Shown here one piece after another: positions 35,480 to 48,189 of a DNA stretch of 64,000 nucleotides. Within the stretch, counting starts at the first letter, position 1. Every line of letters begins with the position of its first letter. The stretch is from Trichosporon coremiiforme (taxonomy: Eukaryota; Basidiomycota; Tremellomycetes; Trichosporonales; Trichosporonaceae): contig BCJJ01000012.1 in assembly GCA_039545355.1 (NCBI GenBank), positions 575,067 to 639,066 on the forward strand, given 5' to 3'. Both the position numbers and the translations under genes were made by a program. Below the pieces are notes generated by a model. The model did not search any database, was not told where the DNA came from, and saw only the letters and a program-made list of their open reading frames with translations.

Positions 35480-37319
35480 ATGGGCCCCGACGTCGAGAGC
35501 GTCCCGATGGAGAAGAAGATCTCGGCCTCGGACACCGAGTGCTCCCACCCCGCCAGCTCGCAGTACCCTCACGAGGAGGTCGGCTCGCACTTCTCCAAGG
35601 AGGTGGGCACTACCCGCCTCGAGGTCGTCCTCGAGGACACGTTCGAGGAGGATGCTTTCTCTCGCCAGAAGGACCTCAAGACGGACGGTGATTACCTCGA
35701 TTTCCGTACCATGGGCTGGTTCAAGGCTGGTCTGATTGCCACTGCCGAAGTGAGTATCCGAGTTCGCCTCACATCAACCTAGCAGCCCTACGCACATCCT
35801 GCACATCACGGGCACCCTAGCTCCCCGCGCTTCCCACACTATTGGATTCAGAGCAGCTGTCTCGGCGAGGCACCTCCGGGTGCTATTTTTGAGGTTGGAG
35901 CGATCAGCAGACTGGTCAGCTGCCAACATCCCGGGTGCCAGCGGCGGAAGCGGCTTTCCCGGCGCTCTGCGGCGGTGGCTGGTGGCTTTTGGGCTGTGAT
36001 GTGCTGTTTGGCTGAGGCGAGAGGCTGAAAATCCTATGACACGCCGCCGTCTAAACTCCGGAGAAACGTCGCTAATACCCCCCCAGAACATTGCCATCGG
36101 TATCCTTTCGTTCCCTTCGATCTTCATGCGTCTCGGCATGGTCGGTGGTGTCATCACCACCGTCGGCCTCGGTATTCTTGCGTACATCATGTGCTGGATC
36201 CAGTGTGACTTCAAGCTGCGCCACATGGGTGTCATGCACTTCGGTGACGCCGGCGGTGTCATGTTCGGCAAGTGGGGCGCCCGCATCTTCGGTTGGGGCA
36301 TGGTCATGAAGTCGATGGGTCTTGCCGGCTCGCACATTCTCGGTGGCCAGACCGCTATCAGCTCGATCTCGGATCACGCCATCTGCCTCGTCTGGTTCGG
36401 TTTCTTCATGTTCATCGCCTCAGTTGTCCTTTCGTACGACCGCGAGTGGCACAAGATGTGGTGGATGTGCTTCGTCTCGCTCACCTGTATCTTCGCTGCC
36501 TCGATCATCACCATGGCTGCCACCGGACACCAGAACCCCAACATCCTCACCAAGGGCGGCGCCCCCATCCAGTGGTTCGCCTTCGTCCAGGAGCCCACCC
36601 TCATGGACGTTGTCGGAGCGTTCACGAACATTCTCTTCGGTTATGGCGGTAACATGGCGTGCTTCTCGTTCATGTCTGAGATGCGCAAGCCCAACGACTT
36701 CAAGAAGTCCTTCGCCATGTCGCAGACCATCGTGTGCTGCTCGTACCTTATCGTCGGCGGTGTCATCTACTCATACGGTGGCCAGTACACCACCTCGCCC
36801 GCTCTCACCATGGGCTCGCACACCGTCCGCATCATTGCCTACTCCTTCGCGCTCGTCACGATCCTCGTCTCTGGTGTTCTCGGAGCCAACGTCGGTGCCA
36901 AGTACATGTACATCAACACCCTGCGTAACTCGCACCTCCTGACCTCTAAGTCGTGGAAGGCCTGGGGTATCTGGATGCTCATGGTCGTGATCATGTGGGT
37001 CATCGGCTTCATCGTCGCCGAGCTCATCCCCTTCTTCAACGCGCTCCTCACCATCATCTCGGCCCTCTTCTCCGTCTGGTTCATCTGCGGTGCCGCCGGC
37101 ATGCTCTTCCTCTACGACAACCTCCCGGCCCTCGGCAAGTTTGCCAAGGACCCCAAGCCCCGTGACATGAAGGGATTCAAGAAGAAGTTCTTCCTTGCCT
37201 GCTCCATCCTCTCCCTCATCATCTCGCTCGCCATGACCCCCCTCGGTCTCTACTCGGCTATTCAGACCATCATCGACGGATACCGCAAGGGCATCTTCGA
37301 CCACCCCTTCGCCTGTTAA
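35480..37319 (+). CDS. amino acid permease, AAAP family (MTR-like)
   Basis: Proton-coupled amino-acid transporter of the plasma membrane or vacuole. Exon 1 35480-35749, intron 35750-36086 (337 nt, GTGAGT...CTAAT...CAG), exon 2 36087-37319; 500 aa with about 11 membrane helices. The N-terminal 75 residues are hydrophilic and acidic (LEDTFEEDAFSRQ). The first helix follows the family pattern FRTMGWFKAGLI-ATAENIAIGILSFPS, as in Neurospora MTR-type neutral/aromatic amino-acid permeases. Other family segments are AGSHILGGQTAIS and NILFGYGGNMACFSF. The C-terminus ends soon after the last helix. Codon bias is very strong, suggesting good expression. The intron is several times longer than most in this window. 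The gene is followed on the same strand by the amidohydrolase gene after 468 bp. Confidence 0.93.
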
Positions 37320-37787
37320 GCGAAGTCTGGGCCGAGCGCAGCGAGGCGCAACACTCTCCTGCGCTGCCTGGTTTTAGAGCACCTAGAGTCTTGTCTAGAG
37401 CGAGGAGTTCTACCCTCCTAATCCTCAAAACTACCTACAAAACATTCAATAAACACAACTTATTTCACAACCCGGGAAAGTCTTCTATCATTGAGACGTC
37501 TGCCGCCCACGACGCAGTGGGGTCGGCTTTGTATTACTAGTAGCATGAAATGCAATCTTCAACCACACTATAGTTGCAGCATCGCGAGCGAAGCGAGGAT
37601 GACATGTACTGAAGAAGTTCATCCAGCCAGGTCGAATGGACTGGAGGCTGAATCTGGATGAAGTGATCCGATACGGAGAATCCGGCGCATGTCGGCCACA
37701 TCCGGCAGACACCATGAGGTCATCGGCGAGAATGCCGCCTTCACCAACTCTCAACGTGTCGCCGTTGCATCCTCACTCATACGAACG
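37320..37787. other. intergenic region
   Basis: A 3' region of the permease gene with a poly(A)-signal-like AATAAA at about 37,449 and the promoter of the amidohydrolase gene. Nothing else is visible. Confidence 0.5.
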
Positions 37788-39355
37788 ATGACTGCTCACC
37801 AAGCACCGATTTGGAAGCCCGGAGATCAGGCCCCCCGCCCCCCGCCCAAGGGCGACATCACGGCCATGCCGTGGATCCCGGAACCGGCAAAGCCGCTCGT
37901 GTTTATCAGTGAGTCACCCCTCTCTTATCACCATGCCCACTTGGGTAGCGTTTCTATAGCACTTGCAACGGAAATCGGGGAGAAAGAGAGAAGGAGAGGA
38001 GGAGAAATGATGAGACAAGCTGACGTCAGACGCCAACGTTGTCGACGTTGCGACGAACAAAGTGCACCCTGGAATGACGGTGCGGATCGAGGACGGCGTG
38101 TTCAAGTCGGTCAAGAAGGCGGACCAGGCTGAGCTCGATGAACAGGCCAAGGACACTGAGGCGCGTGTTGTGGATGTTGGAGGGCTGTGGCTCTGTCCGG
38201 GTCTCGTTGACTGTCGTGAGTCCCTCCTCTCCACGCTAAGCGACTCGCTGCGCTTGCCCCTTATCGCTGACACCAGACGTCCACATCAACATGTCCGACG
38301 GCGGACGCGACTTCGTCGAACCGCAGCTTCGCGCAACGTACACTTTGAAGTCCATGCTCGCACGTGGCTTCACGACTGTCCGCGACGTCGGCGGGGCGGG
38401 CTACTTCCAAGCCCAGGCCGTGAAGCAGTGGCTGACCCCCGGTCCGCGCTTGTTCCAGGGCGGTCGCCTCCTCTCGCAAACAGGCGGACACGGCGATGCG
38501 CGCGGCCGTGAAGTGCCCGACAATACGCCCTCGATGGGCTGCTGCTCAGGCGACGGACCGCTCATTGACGGCGTCGCGTCCGCGGCTCACATCACGCGCG
38601 ACCTCATGCGCCGGGGCGCCGACCACATCAAGATCGCGACGTCTGGCGGCGTCTCGTCGCCCACTGATGCGCTGGACTCGATCCAGTTCCTTCCCGAGGA
38701 GATCAGGACAATTACCCAGGTCTGCAAAGACATGGGCGGGCGTCTGACTACTGCCCACGCATACACTCCCGCAGCCATCAGGCGGGCGGTCGAGAACGGC
38801 GTCCGGGGCATCGAGCACGGTAACCTCCTTGATCGCGACACGGCCAAGCTCATGAAGGAGAAGGGCGTGTTCCTCACCCCGACGCTCATCATCAGTACCT
38901 GCAAGGGCCGGCCGCCTCTCAGCGACAATCTTCCAGACTGGCAGAAGGAGAAGAACGAGATGGTCAGGCTGAAGGGCCGGGAGGCGATCAAGATCGCGGA
39001 AGAGGAGGGGGTCACTGTCTGCTTTGGAACTGACCTGACGTTCGGCATGGGATATCTTCAGAGCGAGGAGTTCCGTATCCGCGCGGGAGTCCTGCCCAGT
39101 CACACGGTGCTGAAGCACGCGACGGTGAACGCCGCGAAGCAGCTCGGCGACGACAAGATTGGCGTGATCGCGGAGGGCGCGTACGGCGACTGCGTCGTGC
39201 TCACGCATAACCCGCTCGACGACGTGAGGGTCCTCGACTCGGGGGGTAAGGGTATCTGGGGAGTTGTGAAGGAGGGTCGGGTCGTCGTTACACGCGGAAG
39301 GGTCAAGGACCAGGTCAAGCTGGACGTCGTGCTTGGCGTTCCGGATGCTGAGTAA
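37788..39355 (+). CDS. metal-dependent amidohydrolase (imidazolonepropionase/prolidase-like)
   Basis: Hydrolase of the amidohydrolase superfamily, subgroup related to imidazolonepropionase and bacterial Xaa-Pro/amide hydrolases. Exon 1 37788-37908, intron 37909-38029 (121 nt), exon 2 38030-38215, intron 38216-38276 (61 nt), exon 3 38277-39355; 461 aa. Metal ligands visible in order are: the H-x-H of HVHINMSDGG at about residues 103-105, the lysine of DHIKIATSGG (the usual carboxylated lysine position), His in TTAHAYTP, His in GIEHGN, and the aspartate in CFGTDL. The N-terminal beta-sandwich part includes the INANVVDVATNK strand and is completed by the C-terminal NPLDDVRVL...VVKEGRVVV strands. 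The substrate is unknown. It ends 38 bp from the stop of the convergent flavin monooxygenase gene, so the two transcripts probably overlap. Confidence 0.9.
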
Positions 39356-39393
39356 CCCACATATCCCAATGCATAAGTTGATAGAACTACTGC

Positions 39394-40695
39394 TTACAGA
39401 CGACTTCTCGGCGCGATCCGCTGCGCCGCGTCGGTGATAGCCTCGTCACACATCTGGGCGACGTTGACGTCAAACAATACCCGCTGCATGTCCTTCAGCT
39501 GACCCTCAATCTTGCCCATGTCGTCGCCATACTGCCCCTGCCAGTCGTAGATCTTTCCCAGCTCCCGACTAGCCCGTACGAGCCAGTGTCCCCTCTCCCT
39601 CCTGGCCGCGTCGTATGCCTGCAGCGCCGCCTGCAGGTGTTCCGGTCTCGTTACGTGGTCACTGGCGAGGATGGCGCTGAGTACCGCCGCGTCCTCGATA
39701 CCCATTCCCGCGCCCGCTCCATTGTGCGGACTCGTAGCGTGCGCCGCGTCACCGAGAATCGCGACACGTCCGTTGGCAAAGCTTGGTGCCGGGTGGCCCA
39801 AGTCAAAGATCGCCCACACGGGCAGCGTCTCGTCGCACATACTGAGCAGTTTGCGGACCGGCTCGCCCCAAGATCCGAAATCACGGAGCGCCTGTTCCCG
39901 CGTTCCGGTACGCGTAAGGCGCTCGTGGTCGCTCCACTCGTTCGGGTCGGTGTAGAACGCGACGACATTGAGAGTGGCTCCGTGGTTCACGGGGAAGGTG
40001 AGCACATGCCCGCCCGGACCGAGGTGCATGAAGCTGTTCTGGCCGAGTTCGGGTCCAACCGCGGCAGTCGCAAGATCGATCGGGATCAGGCCGCGGTAGG
40101 CGTACTTGTGCGTGTATGTCGGATTGGCGCAGTGGTTCCCGGGGAACATGGAGCGGCGGACGGCGCTCTTGATACCATCGCAGCCGAGCACGGCGTCGGC
40201 ATGTCGGACACTCCCATCTGCAAACTTCATCGTTATACCCTCACCCGTCTCCTCGAGAGAGGTGAGCAGCTTGCCGAATTCGACGATGCCCTCTTGGGGC
40301 AGGAGTTTCACGACCTCATCGAGGAAGTGTGCGCGGTGCACTGCGTTCTGCCCAAACTCGTTGCGCGCCGTGAAGACAATCTCGCCCGCTTGGCCACTCG
40401 GGTCGTATCCGCGGACGTAGTCGAAGAAGACGTCAGACTTCTCAGGCGCCGTGTTCCGCGTACACACTTTCAGGAACGCCTCGTAGATGTCTGGATGGCA
40501 GAGCTTCATCGCCTGCAGTGCGTTGGGGGTAAAGCTGACGCCGGCACCAATCTCCCCAAACGCCGCTGCGCGCTCGTACATCTGCACCTTTATACCGCGG
40601 TGGTAGAGGCTGATTGCGAGGGCGAGACCGGCGATCCCGCCACCGACGATGGCGAGCGAGAAGGTCTTCCTGTCATCAAGGGGGACGCGCGACAT
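39394..40695 (-). CDS. FAD-dependent monooxygenase, salicylate hydroxylase-like
   Basis: A single exon of 433 aa, typical for group A aromatic hydroxylases. The FAD-binding motif GGGIAGLALA is at about residue 18, the DG motif GCDGIKSAVR at about residue 170, and the second FAD motif GRVAILGDAAHATSPHNGAG at about residue 305. NAD(P)H would reduce FAD, and molecular oxygen would hydroxylate or decarboxylatively hydroxylate an aromatic acid. Salicylate is the classic substrate, but closely similar enzymes act on 6-hydroxynicotinate, kynurenate-like or other aromatics, so the substrate is not assigned. Trichosporon-type yeasts are known aromatic degraders, which fits. The gene faces the amidohydrolase gene tail-to-tail and lies head-to-tail with SF3A1. 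A long frame on the opposite strand is a codon-bias shadow. Confidence 0.92.
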   Translation of the reverse strand: MSRVPLDDRKTFSLAIVGGGIAGLALAISLYHRGIKVQMYERAAAFGEIGAGVSFTPNALQAMKLCHPDIYEAFLKVCTRNTAPEKSDVFFDYVRGYDPSGQAGEIVFTARNEFGQNAVHRAHFLDEVVKLLPQEGIVEFGKLLTSLEETGEGITMKFADGSVRHADAVLGCDGIKSAVRRSMFPGNHCANPTYTHKYAYRGLIPIDLATAAVGPELGQNSFMHLGPGGHVLTFPVNHGATLNVVAFYTDPNEWSDHERLTRTGTREQALRDFGSWGEPVRKLLSMCDETLPVWAIFDLGHPAPSFANGRVAILGDAAHATSPHNGAGAGMGIEDAAVLSAILASDHVTRPEHLQAALQAYDAARRERGHWLVRASRELGKIYDWQGQYGDDMGKIEGQLKDMQRVLFDVNVAQMCDEAITDAAQRIAPRSRL

Positions 40696-40916
40696 TGTCG
40701 TGGGTCTGTCGTGGCTGTCGTGTGTGCGCCGAGTGATGTGTAAGATAATGAAGGGCGAGGGATGTGGGCACTCCGAACAAGAATGGAAATCAGACGTAAT
40801 CAGGACACCGATCGGGCAAGATACAGCCGAGGGCCGACCGGGGCCAAGTCACCGATCATTTGCAGGTTGCTGTTACAATGTTGCCCTGCGGGCCCTATGC
40901 ATATACTGATACAGAT

Positions 40917-43037
40917 CTACTTCTTCCTTACGCTGAGGACAACGACGTCGCCCTCGTCCAGGTTCACGCTCGCGAGCGAGCTCGCATTGTTCATGACCTT
41001 GCCGTTGTAGTCGAGGCGGAGACGCGACACGGGCAGGTCCGCGTCGACGGCCCGCTTGATGCGGTCGCGCAGGTTGCCGAACGTCAGGTTCACGGGAAGG
41101 TCGGGCACGATGATTGTGCGCCCGTCCAGATTCCATTCAGGCTTGTCCGTCATCGCGGGCAGCTGCACCTGCAGTGCAATCGGGTCGGGGTGCAGAGACA
41201 TCCAGTCGATCTCGCTGTACAGCTGACCGTTCGGGAGCTTATCGACGCGCGACTTCTTCAGTCGCGGCTGCGGCGCATCGTCGTCATCAGGCGCAGCGCG
41301 CGTCGGCGCATTCTTGCCGCTGTCCTTTGGCTGGCCCGCCTTTTGCTTCGCAATGCCCGGACCGACCTGAGGACCGACCGTGTTGATCGGCGTGTCGCTG
41401 ATACCGCGGCGCTCGCGATCGCGGCGCGCAGCGTCCTCGGCACCGTAGCGCGACTGGAATGTGTCCGACACCTTGGAGGCAGAGTTCGTGTGGCCGTCCC
41501 AAACGACCTTTTCGCGGTCGCGCTTCCGCTTCAGCGCCTCCTCCTCGCGCTTCTTGCGCGCAACCTCGTCCTCCTCGTCGCCGAACATGTCCGTGCGAGC
41601 CGCAGCGAGGTTCTTGAGCGACTTGGAAACGTCCGCTCCGACCTGCAGCTGAGCCTGCTGCTGGCGACGCTGCTCGAGCTCGCGCTTCTGGTCCTTCCAC
41701 CGCGGGTCGAGAAGTTCGATACGAATGTGCTCCGACAGCTCGTTCTCCGGAATCGACTGTCCACAGTAGGGACACTGCGCCGTCGCGACAGGTCCGCCAC
41801 GCTGGATGCCCTTCGGCACGTAGTCCTTCCTGATCTTGACACCGCGGGACTGGAGGGTGGCACGCTGAACATCACGGGCACGGGCCTGTTCGCGCTCGGC
41901 AACCAAGCGAGCATTGCGCGCATCCTCGGCCTCGTCATCGTCGTCCTCCTCCATGTCCACCTCCTCGATGTCCTCCTCGCCGGCAGCAGCGGCCGCCGGA
42001 ACCTGGGCAGCAGGCTCCTCCATGATCATGGCAGCCATACGCTTTTCAGCCATGCTCATCTGGCGGAGCTTGTCGATGCTGCTCGGCGGCGGCAGGTCGA
42101 GGTCCATGTCGGCCTGCGTAAACTCGATCGTCTCAACCGTGACGAAGTCCTGCCAGTCGATCTCGGCGAACTCCTTGGCCTCCTCGTCGCGCTCCTTCGC
42201 CTTGTCATCTTCGCGCCGGCGCTTTCGCTGCTCCCATGCCGCCCGTCCCTTAGCCTCCTCCAAAGTGTCCCACTTGGCTCGCGGGTTGGCGTCCTGGGCG
42301 ATGAGGCCGGCGACCTGTCCCTCAGGAGGGTGCATGACCTTCTGGTACGACTCGACCATGCGGTTGTAATAACCGTACAGCGAGTGGGTTGGTCGCAGGA
42401 AGTCGAACTGATAGTTGCGGCCCTCACGGACAGAGAGCGCTGTGAGGAACGAACGACCTCGTCGAGCGTGGAACAGAGCCGTCAACCGGAGAATGTCGAG
42501 ATCCTGGGCCGTGACACCGGGCAGGTCGACCTTGAACTCCCAGGACTTGGGTTCCGGGATGGGCTCCAGGTCCTCGGTCTCCTCCCTCGGTGCGGGCGTA
42601 GCCGATCCTCCAGGAGTGCTGACCGCCGGCTTTAGACCCTTCGCGATGTCCTCGGCGTCCTCAACGCAGACAGCCTTCTTCCACCTGTAGTACTGGTGGT
42701 ACGGGTCCTCGTCCGCCAAGAAAGAGAATCGGGGGTCGCTAGCCTGCGACTCGCGGATCTTGCCTTCGAGGGCATCGGGATTACCCGTCTTCGACACAGC
42801 AAGAGCGGTCTTGTCAATGATTTCTGTTTGGTCAGTTGGGTGCTCCCGGACCTTGAACTCACTCCTCATCTCCGGTGGAGGGTAAATCAGGCCGACCTTG
42901 AACTTGTCGCTGTGACGAGGGGGGCGGTACTCGCCGATGTCCTCCTCGGCGCCGGCCGCGGCCGCACCATTTTGTTTCCGGAGCTCATCCTCTCCTGCGT
43001 ATGAGTTCACAGGCTTGGGGAGGTTGAGTGCCGGCAT
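40917..43037 (-). CDS. PRP21: splicing factor 3a subunit 1 (SF3A1/Prp21)
   Basis: Subunit of the SF3a complex of the U2 snRNP, acting in pre-spliceosome assembly in the nucleus. A single exon of 706 aa. It has two SURP modules: the first around residues 73-120 (NPDALEGKIRESQASDPRF...DPYHQYYRWK), the second around 180-240 (LDILRLTALFHARRGRSFL...HSLYGYYNRMVESYQKV). After the second SURP come charged, coiled regions. A PRP21-type middle segment with a CPYC...H motif (PVATAQCPYCGQSIPENELSEH) is at about residues 420-445. The C-terminal 85 residues form a ubiquitin-like domain (MTDKPEWNLDGRTIIVPDL...LSVRKK), present in metazoan SF3A1 but missing from budding yeast Prp21. The start ATG at 43037 begins a conserved short N-terminus. 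The gene is divergent from the formin-like gene with 293 bp between starts. Confidence 0.95.
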   Translation of the reverse strand: MPALNLPKPVNSYAGEDELRKQNGAAAAGAEEDIGEYRPPRHSDKFKVGLIYPPPEMRSEFKVREHPTDQTEIIDKTALAVSKTGNPDALEGKIRESQASDPRFSFLADEDPYHQYYRWKKAVCVEDAEDIAKGLKPAVSTPGGSATPAPREETEDLEPIPEPKSWEFKVDLPGVTAQDLDILRLTALFHARRGRSFLTALSVREGRNYQFDFLRPTHSLYGYYNRMVESYQKVMHPPEGQVAGLIAQDANPRAKWDTLEEAKGRAAWEQRKRRREDDKAKERDEEAKEFAEIDWQDFVTVETIEFTQADMDLDLPPPSSIDKLRQMSMAEKRMAAMIMEEPAAQVPAAAAAGEEDIEEVDMEEDDDDEAEDARNARLVAEREQARARDVQRATLQSRGVKIRKDYVPKGIQRGGPVATAQCPYCGQSIPENELSEHIRIELLDPRWKDQKRELEQRRQQQAQLQVGADVSKSLKNLAAARTDMFGDEEDEVARKKREEEALKRKRDREKVVWDGHTNSASKVSDTFQSRYGAEDAARRDRERRGISDTPINTVGPQVGPGIAKQKAGQPKDSGKNAPTRAAPDDDDAPQPRLKKSRVDKLPNGQLYSEIDWMSLHPDPIALQVQLPAMTDKPEWNLDGRTIIVPDLPVNLTFGNLRDRIKRAVDADLPVSRLRLDYNGKVMNNASSLASVNLDEGDVVVLSVRKK

Positions 43038-43330
43038 GTTTGGCCGTTGTTGTTGTCAGTGATGGCGAGCTCGAGGTCATTGCATCGAAGTTGGATGCTG
43101 GTGGGTGGCGATCGGCGGCAATTGCGGGATTAAAGCCACATGGCGGGCTGTGGCGTGAGTACGCGCGTTATTTGTTTTCGTGGGAGACCGATCCCGCACT
43201 CCCACGTACGCACGACAGGATGGATCCGCCAGGGCCGGGGCAACAACATGAGCCAGCGGCCCAAACATTGCGTGCATTGCAATCAACACACAGTTCCCTT
43301 CTTTCCACATCTCTAGCTCACAACTCCATC

Positions 43331-45288
43331 ATGTCCAGGCAAACGGCCATGCCGCCGCCTCCCCTCCCAGTCCTTTCCTCCTCGCCAAACCGCAGTGGAA
43401 TGCCGTCACCGGGCATGCTTGCACCTAACAAGTACTCGCAGCGCGGATCCATGCCGCCCCCAAAGCTGCCCCCATCCTCGTGCAGGTCCAGCACCTCGTC
43501 CCGCCCCAGCTTTGCTCTGTCCGACGGCTCAGACAACAACTCGGTATACGGCAACCCCAACAGCAGCAACGAAAGGATTAAGACCCCCCTCCAGGACTCG
43601 AAGCAGGACAACATCTCGACCATGGACGATGTGGAGGCTCAGTTCGCGAACCTCATGGTGAGCTGCTTTATGCAGACTAGAAGCTGACTTGCAGGAAACC
43701 TTGGAGGTACCTTCCAGCGTCCGCATCAAGTTCGGAACCGTCGGGCGTGATGTCAAGCAGTCGATTCTTATGTCGAGCCAAACATCGAACCCAGCCATTC
43801 TCACCGCACTCGGCCTGCCCGCAACAATCCAGGGGAAGACTGCTTCCCAGAAACCTAAAATGAAGAAGAACTCTCCGGCGCCTTTCCTTCGCAAGTCGAG
43901 ATCCTCTGCGTCCCTCGATGGGGAGCAAGCCCAGGTTGGAGGCACCTACAACTATGGGGGCGACCAGTTTACGATCGTCGCTTCACCCTCGGCCCGCCCT
44001 GGAGGTCACTCGAGGGGTCAGTCTGTTGATGTCGGACGCGCCTCCACTCCTCTCGGGAGGCAGAGAGGGTCTGTCCCTCCGTCACCCCGCAAGGTTCCGC
44101 CCAGCCCCGCCCGCAGCGACCGCAGCTTCAGGGGAAGCACTGGCCCGACCGAGCTGCCTGAGAATTATGTGCAGTGGCTGAAGACGTCAAAGGCCACGGA
44201 TCTCAACATGGACGTGGGAAAGGCGAAGAAGTTGCGCATGCTGCTTCGTCACGAGGCCACCGGATGGGTTGCTTCGTTCATCGACGCTGGCGGCTACGAC
44301 CGGCTCCTCGACCGCGTTCAGGACCTTCTCGATGTCGAGTGGCGTGAGGAGCAGCACGACGACAAGATGCTGTATGAGCTGCTGCGGTGTGTCAAGGCGC
44401 TCTCTACGAGCGAGGTGGGTAAGGCTGCGCTGCGGGCAAGGCACCCTCGTCCATTCCCAGCGCTGTCTCAGCTGCTGTTCTCCGAGAAGAAGCCCGGCGA
44501 GCTGGCGTGCCGCCAGATCATCGTGGAGATGTGGTTGTTCCACTTCGAGCTGTTCCCGCCGCAGTCCGAGGCCCAGAGGTCGGGCTCCCTTCGATTCGAG
44601 ACCCCGGACCAGGTGAACGTCGTCGACTTTGTCCGCAGCCTGCTCCTGCCCGAGAAGGAGGACAAAGCCAAGGACTACCACGACTTCATCACGCAGGCGC
44701 ACCGTCCCCGCATCTTTAAGGCATGGGTGCAGGAGATGGCTGATCTGTGTCGTGACTACTTCTGGATTATGTGCCACGGATCGAACACGTTATGGAGGTT
44801 ATCGGAGGTTGACGTGAACGCCGTCGAGCGACCGGTCGCTCCTGGTGGTGCCACCGGAGGAGTCGAGTTCGAGGCTATGGGCTACGCCGTGAGTAGTGGG
44901 ATTCCTATCAGCACTAACAACAGACCATCCACTTCCGCCTCCTGAACACGCTGGTGCAAGCCACGGCCGAGCAGAACATGGACAAGGCTCGCCAGCTGCA
45001 CCACGACCTGTTGATGTCGGGTCTGGACCGAATCCTTGTTGTGAGCTGGCGTATTCCGAACGTAACTGACAGCAGACATTCCGCAAGGCATCCACGACCT
45101 ATTACCCGACGCTGCACCTCGAGCTGGCGCGGTACGTTGATTTCCTGCGCCGGGTAAGCCCGGACCACAAGCTGCCGTACTTGATCGGTAAGATGGTCGG
45201 CTCGCCGCCCGAGGAGCTGAAGCGGCACCGCTCGGCGCAGGAGTGGCTTCCGCGATCTTGGGACCCTTCGCAGAGCGCATCGCGATGA
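43331..45288 (+). CDS. formin-like GBD/FH3 protein without FH1-FH2
   Basis: Exon 1 43331-43657, intron 43658-43694 (37 nt), exon 2 43695-44888, intron 44889-44923 (35 nt), exon 3 44924-45040, intron 45041-45075 (35 nt), exon 4 45076-45288; 616 aa. The N-terminal 110 residues are Pro/Ser-rich. From about residue 105 it follows the Diaphanous GTPase-binding domain pattern: MDDVEAQFANLM, ALGLPATIQGK, then LPENYVQWLKTS, AKKLRMLLRHEATGWVASFI and the armadillo-like run to HPRPFPALSQLLFSEKKPGELACRQI. An FH3-like segment follows (FRLLNTLVQATAEQNMDKAR, LPYLIGKMVGSPPEEL). The stop falls where a formin would continue into coiled coil, FH1 and FH2; nothing of these is found downstream. A Rho-GTPase-binding adaptor or regulator of the true formin is the likely role (inference). 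Confidence 0.85.
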
Positions 45289-45920
45289 GCCATGGAGCAA
45301 CGGCATAGGCCTAGTCGCCAATCATATCAGTAACATGTCGAGAGTCCACTAGATCCGTTCTCGCACCCCTTGGGCTGGACATTGCGAGCGATCGCCCACA
45401 CGTCATACAATACGACACACGACCCCGACCCCACCCCAGACAGTAACCTTATCCCTCCCCATCCCCTTGCTTACGTGCTTTAGTTGTGCATTCTGAGACC
45501 AGTGTAAGAGATGAAATCGGCCAGTGCGTTAGACTTGATGTAAATGCTGCTGGTCAGAGAGTTCGGAGCACAATGATGTCGGAAAGGAACACGGCCGGCG
45601 GCTGACGCAAACGTTAGCCTGTCAGTGTAAGACAGAGGGAGGGAGGGTGATTGTCGTTGGCGGCGGTGAGCTCAAACACAGACAACCCAAGCTCGTCGGA
45701 ATTCTACATTTTTGCATGCTCAGTGGTGGGTGAGGTGTATCCTGGCTAAATACAGCAGGATGGAATGCTAAAGACTTGATGGTGTTGTGATTCGTGATGA
45801 GATTCTATCCGTGCTGGGAAGAGGCTTCCAGTTGTCATCACAGTCGGTGGTAGGGTGGAAGTGTCGAGACAGCGCAGTCCGTTGTTGACGGGTGCTACCG
45901 AGTAACCGAAAAGGAGACGC
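45289..45920. other. intergenic region
   Basis: A convergent 3' region between the formin-like gene and bL34m, about 630 bp. No supported gene or marked repeat. Confidence 0.55.
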
Positions 45921-46274
45921 TTAGTGGGAGAGGAAGCGCTTGCCCTTGGCCCTCCGGCGGGCGAGCATCTTGCGTCCGAGACGGGTACGGAGGCGGGAGA
46001 GGAAGCCGTGCTTGTTCTTCCTCTTGCGCTGGGAAGGCTGGTACTCCATTCCATTCTTGCCTCCGCGGGCCATGAAGGGCTCGGGGTTGATGCGCTGGAG
46101 CAGGCTGAGCGTCGTGGGGCGGGTCATGCGGCTGGCGAGCGAGGCAGGCGCAGGGCGGAGCATCGAGCCGGTCGTCGGGCGGAGGAGGGCGGAGCGCGCG
46201 GGGGCGGCGGCGGAGGCCGAGGCGGCAAAGGTCCGCGCGGCGATGAGGACTGGTCGGAAGACGGCGCGGGGCAT
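45921..46274 (-). CDS. MRPL34: mitochondrial large-subunit ribosomal protein bL34m
   Basis: A single exon of 117 aa. The N-terminal 60 residues are Ala/Arg/Ser-rich without acidic residues, a mitochondrial presequence ([18 protein letters not shown]). The C-terminal 44 residues are the bL34 signature: [20 protein letters not shown] followed by [21 protein letters not shown], which matches the bacterial L34 pattern residue for residue at most positions. It acts in the mitoribosome large subunit. It shares a 268-bp divergent promoter with RVB1. Confidence 0.95.
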   Translation of the reverse strand: MPRAVFRPVLIAARTFAASASAAAPARSALLRPTTGSMLRPAPASLASRMTRPTTLSLLQRINPEPFMARGGKNGMEYQPSQRKRKNKHGFLSRLRTRLGRKMLARRRAKGKRFLSH

Positions 46275-46542
46275 GGTGCTTGTCTAGGGTGTAGTTGAGA
46301 GGGAGGACGGAGTTTTAACTGATCTCGTGAAGAAAGTCGGCGGCGGGTAGCAGCGCGGAGTGCCAGGCACGGCCACTGCCTGCCTTTGGCTGACTGGGAG
46401 AAAATGTTGAAAAGTGGCCAGAAGAAAATTAGAGGACGCACCCACACATTCCCTCTGGTGGAGGCAGCAGATGCTCGTAGATTGTTGTTGGTGACGTTTT
46501 GAGGGAACACACCTGGGTTTCGATCATCATCTATCCTCTACA

Positions 46543-48189
<1,647 letters not shown>

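Noticed and set aside
39586..40743. 385-codon plus-strand frame opposite the flavin monooxygenase
   Set aside because: Shadow frame; the minus strand carries three diagnostic FAD motifs.
40860..42635. 591-codon plus-strand frame opposite SF3A1
   Set aside because: Leu/Arg/Val-rich shadow of the SF3A1 gene, which has clear domains.
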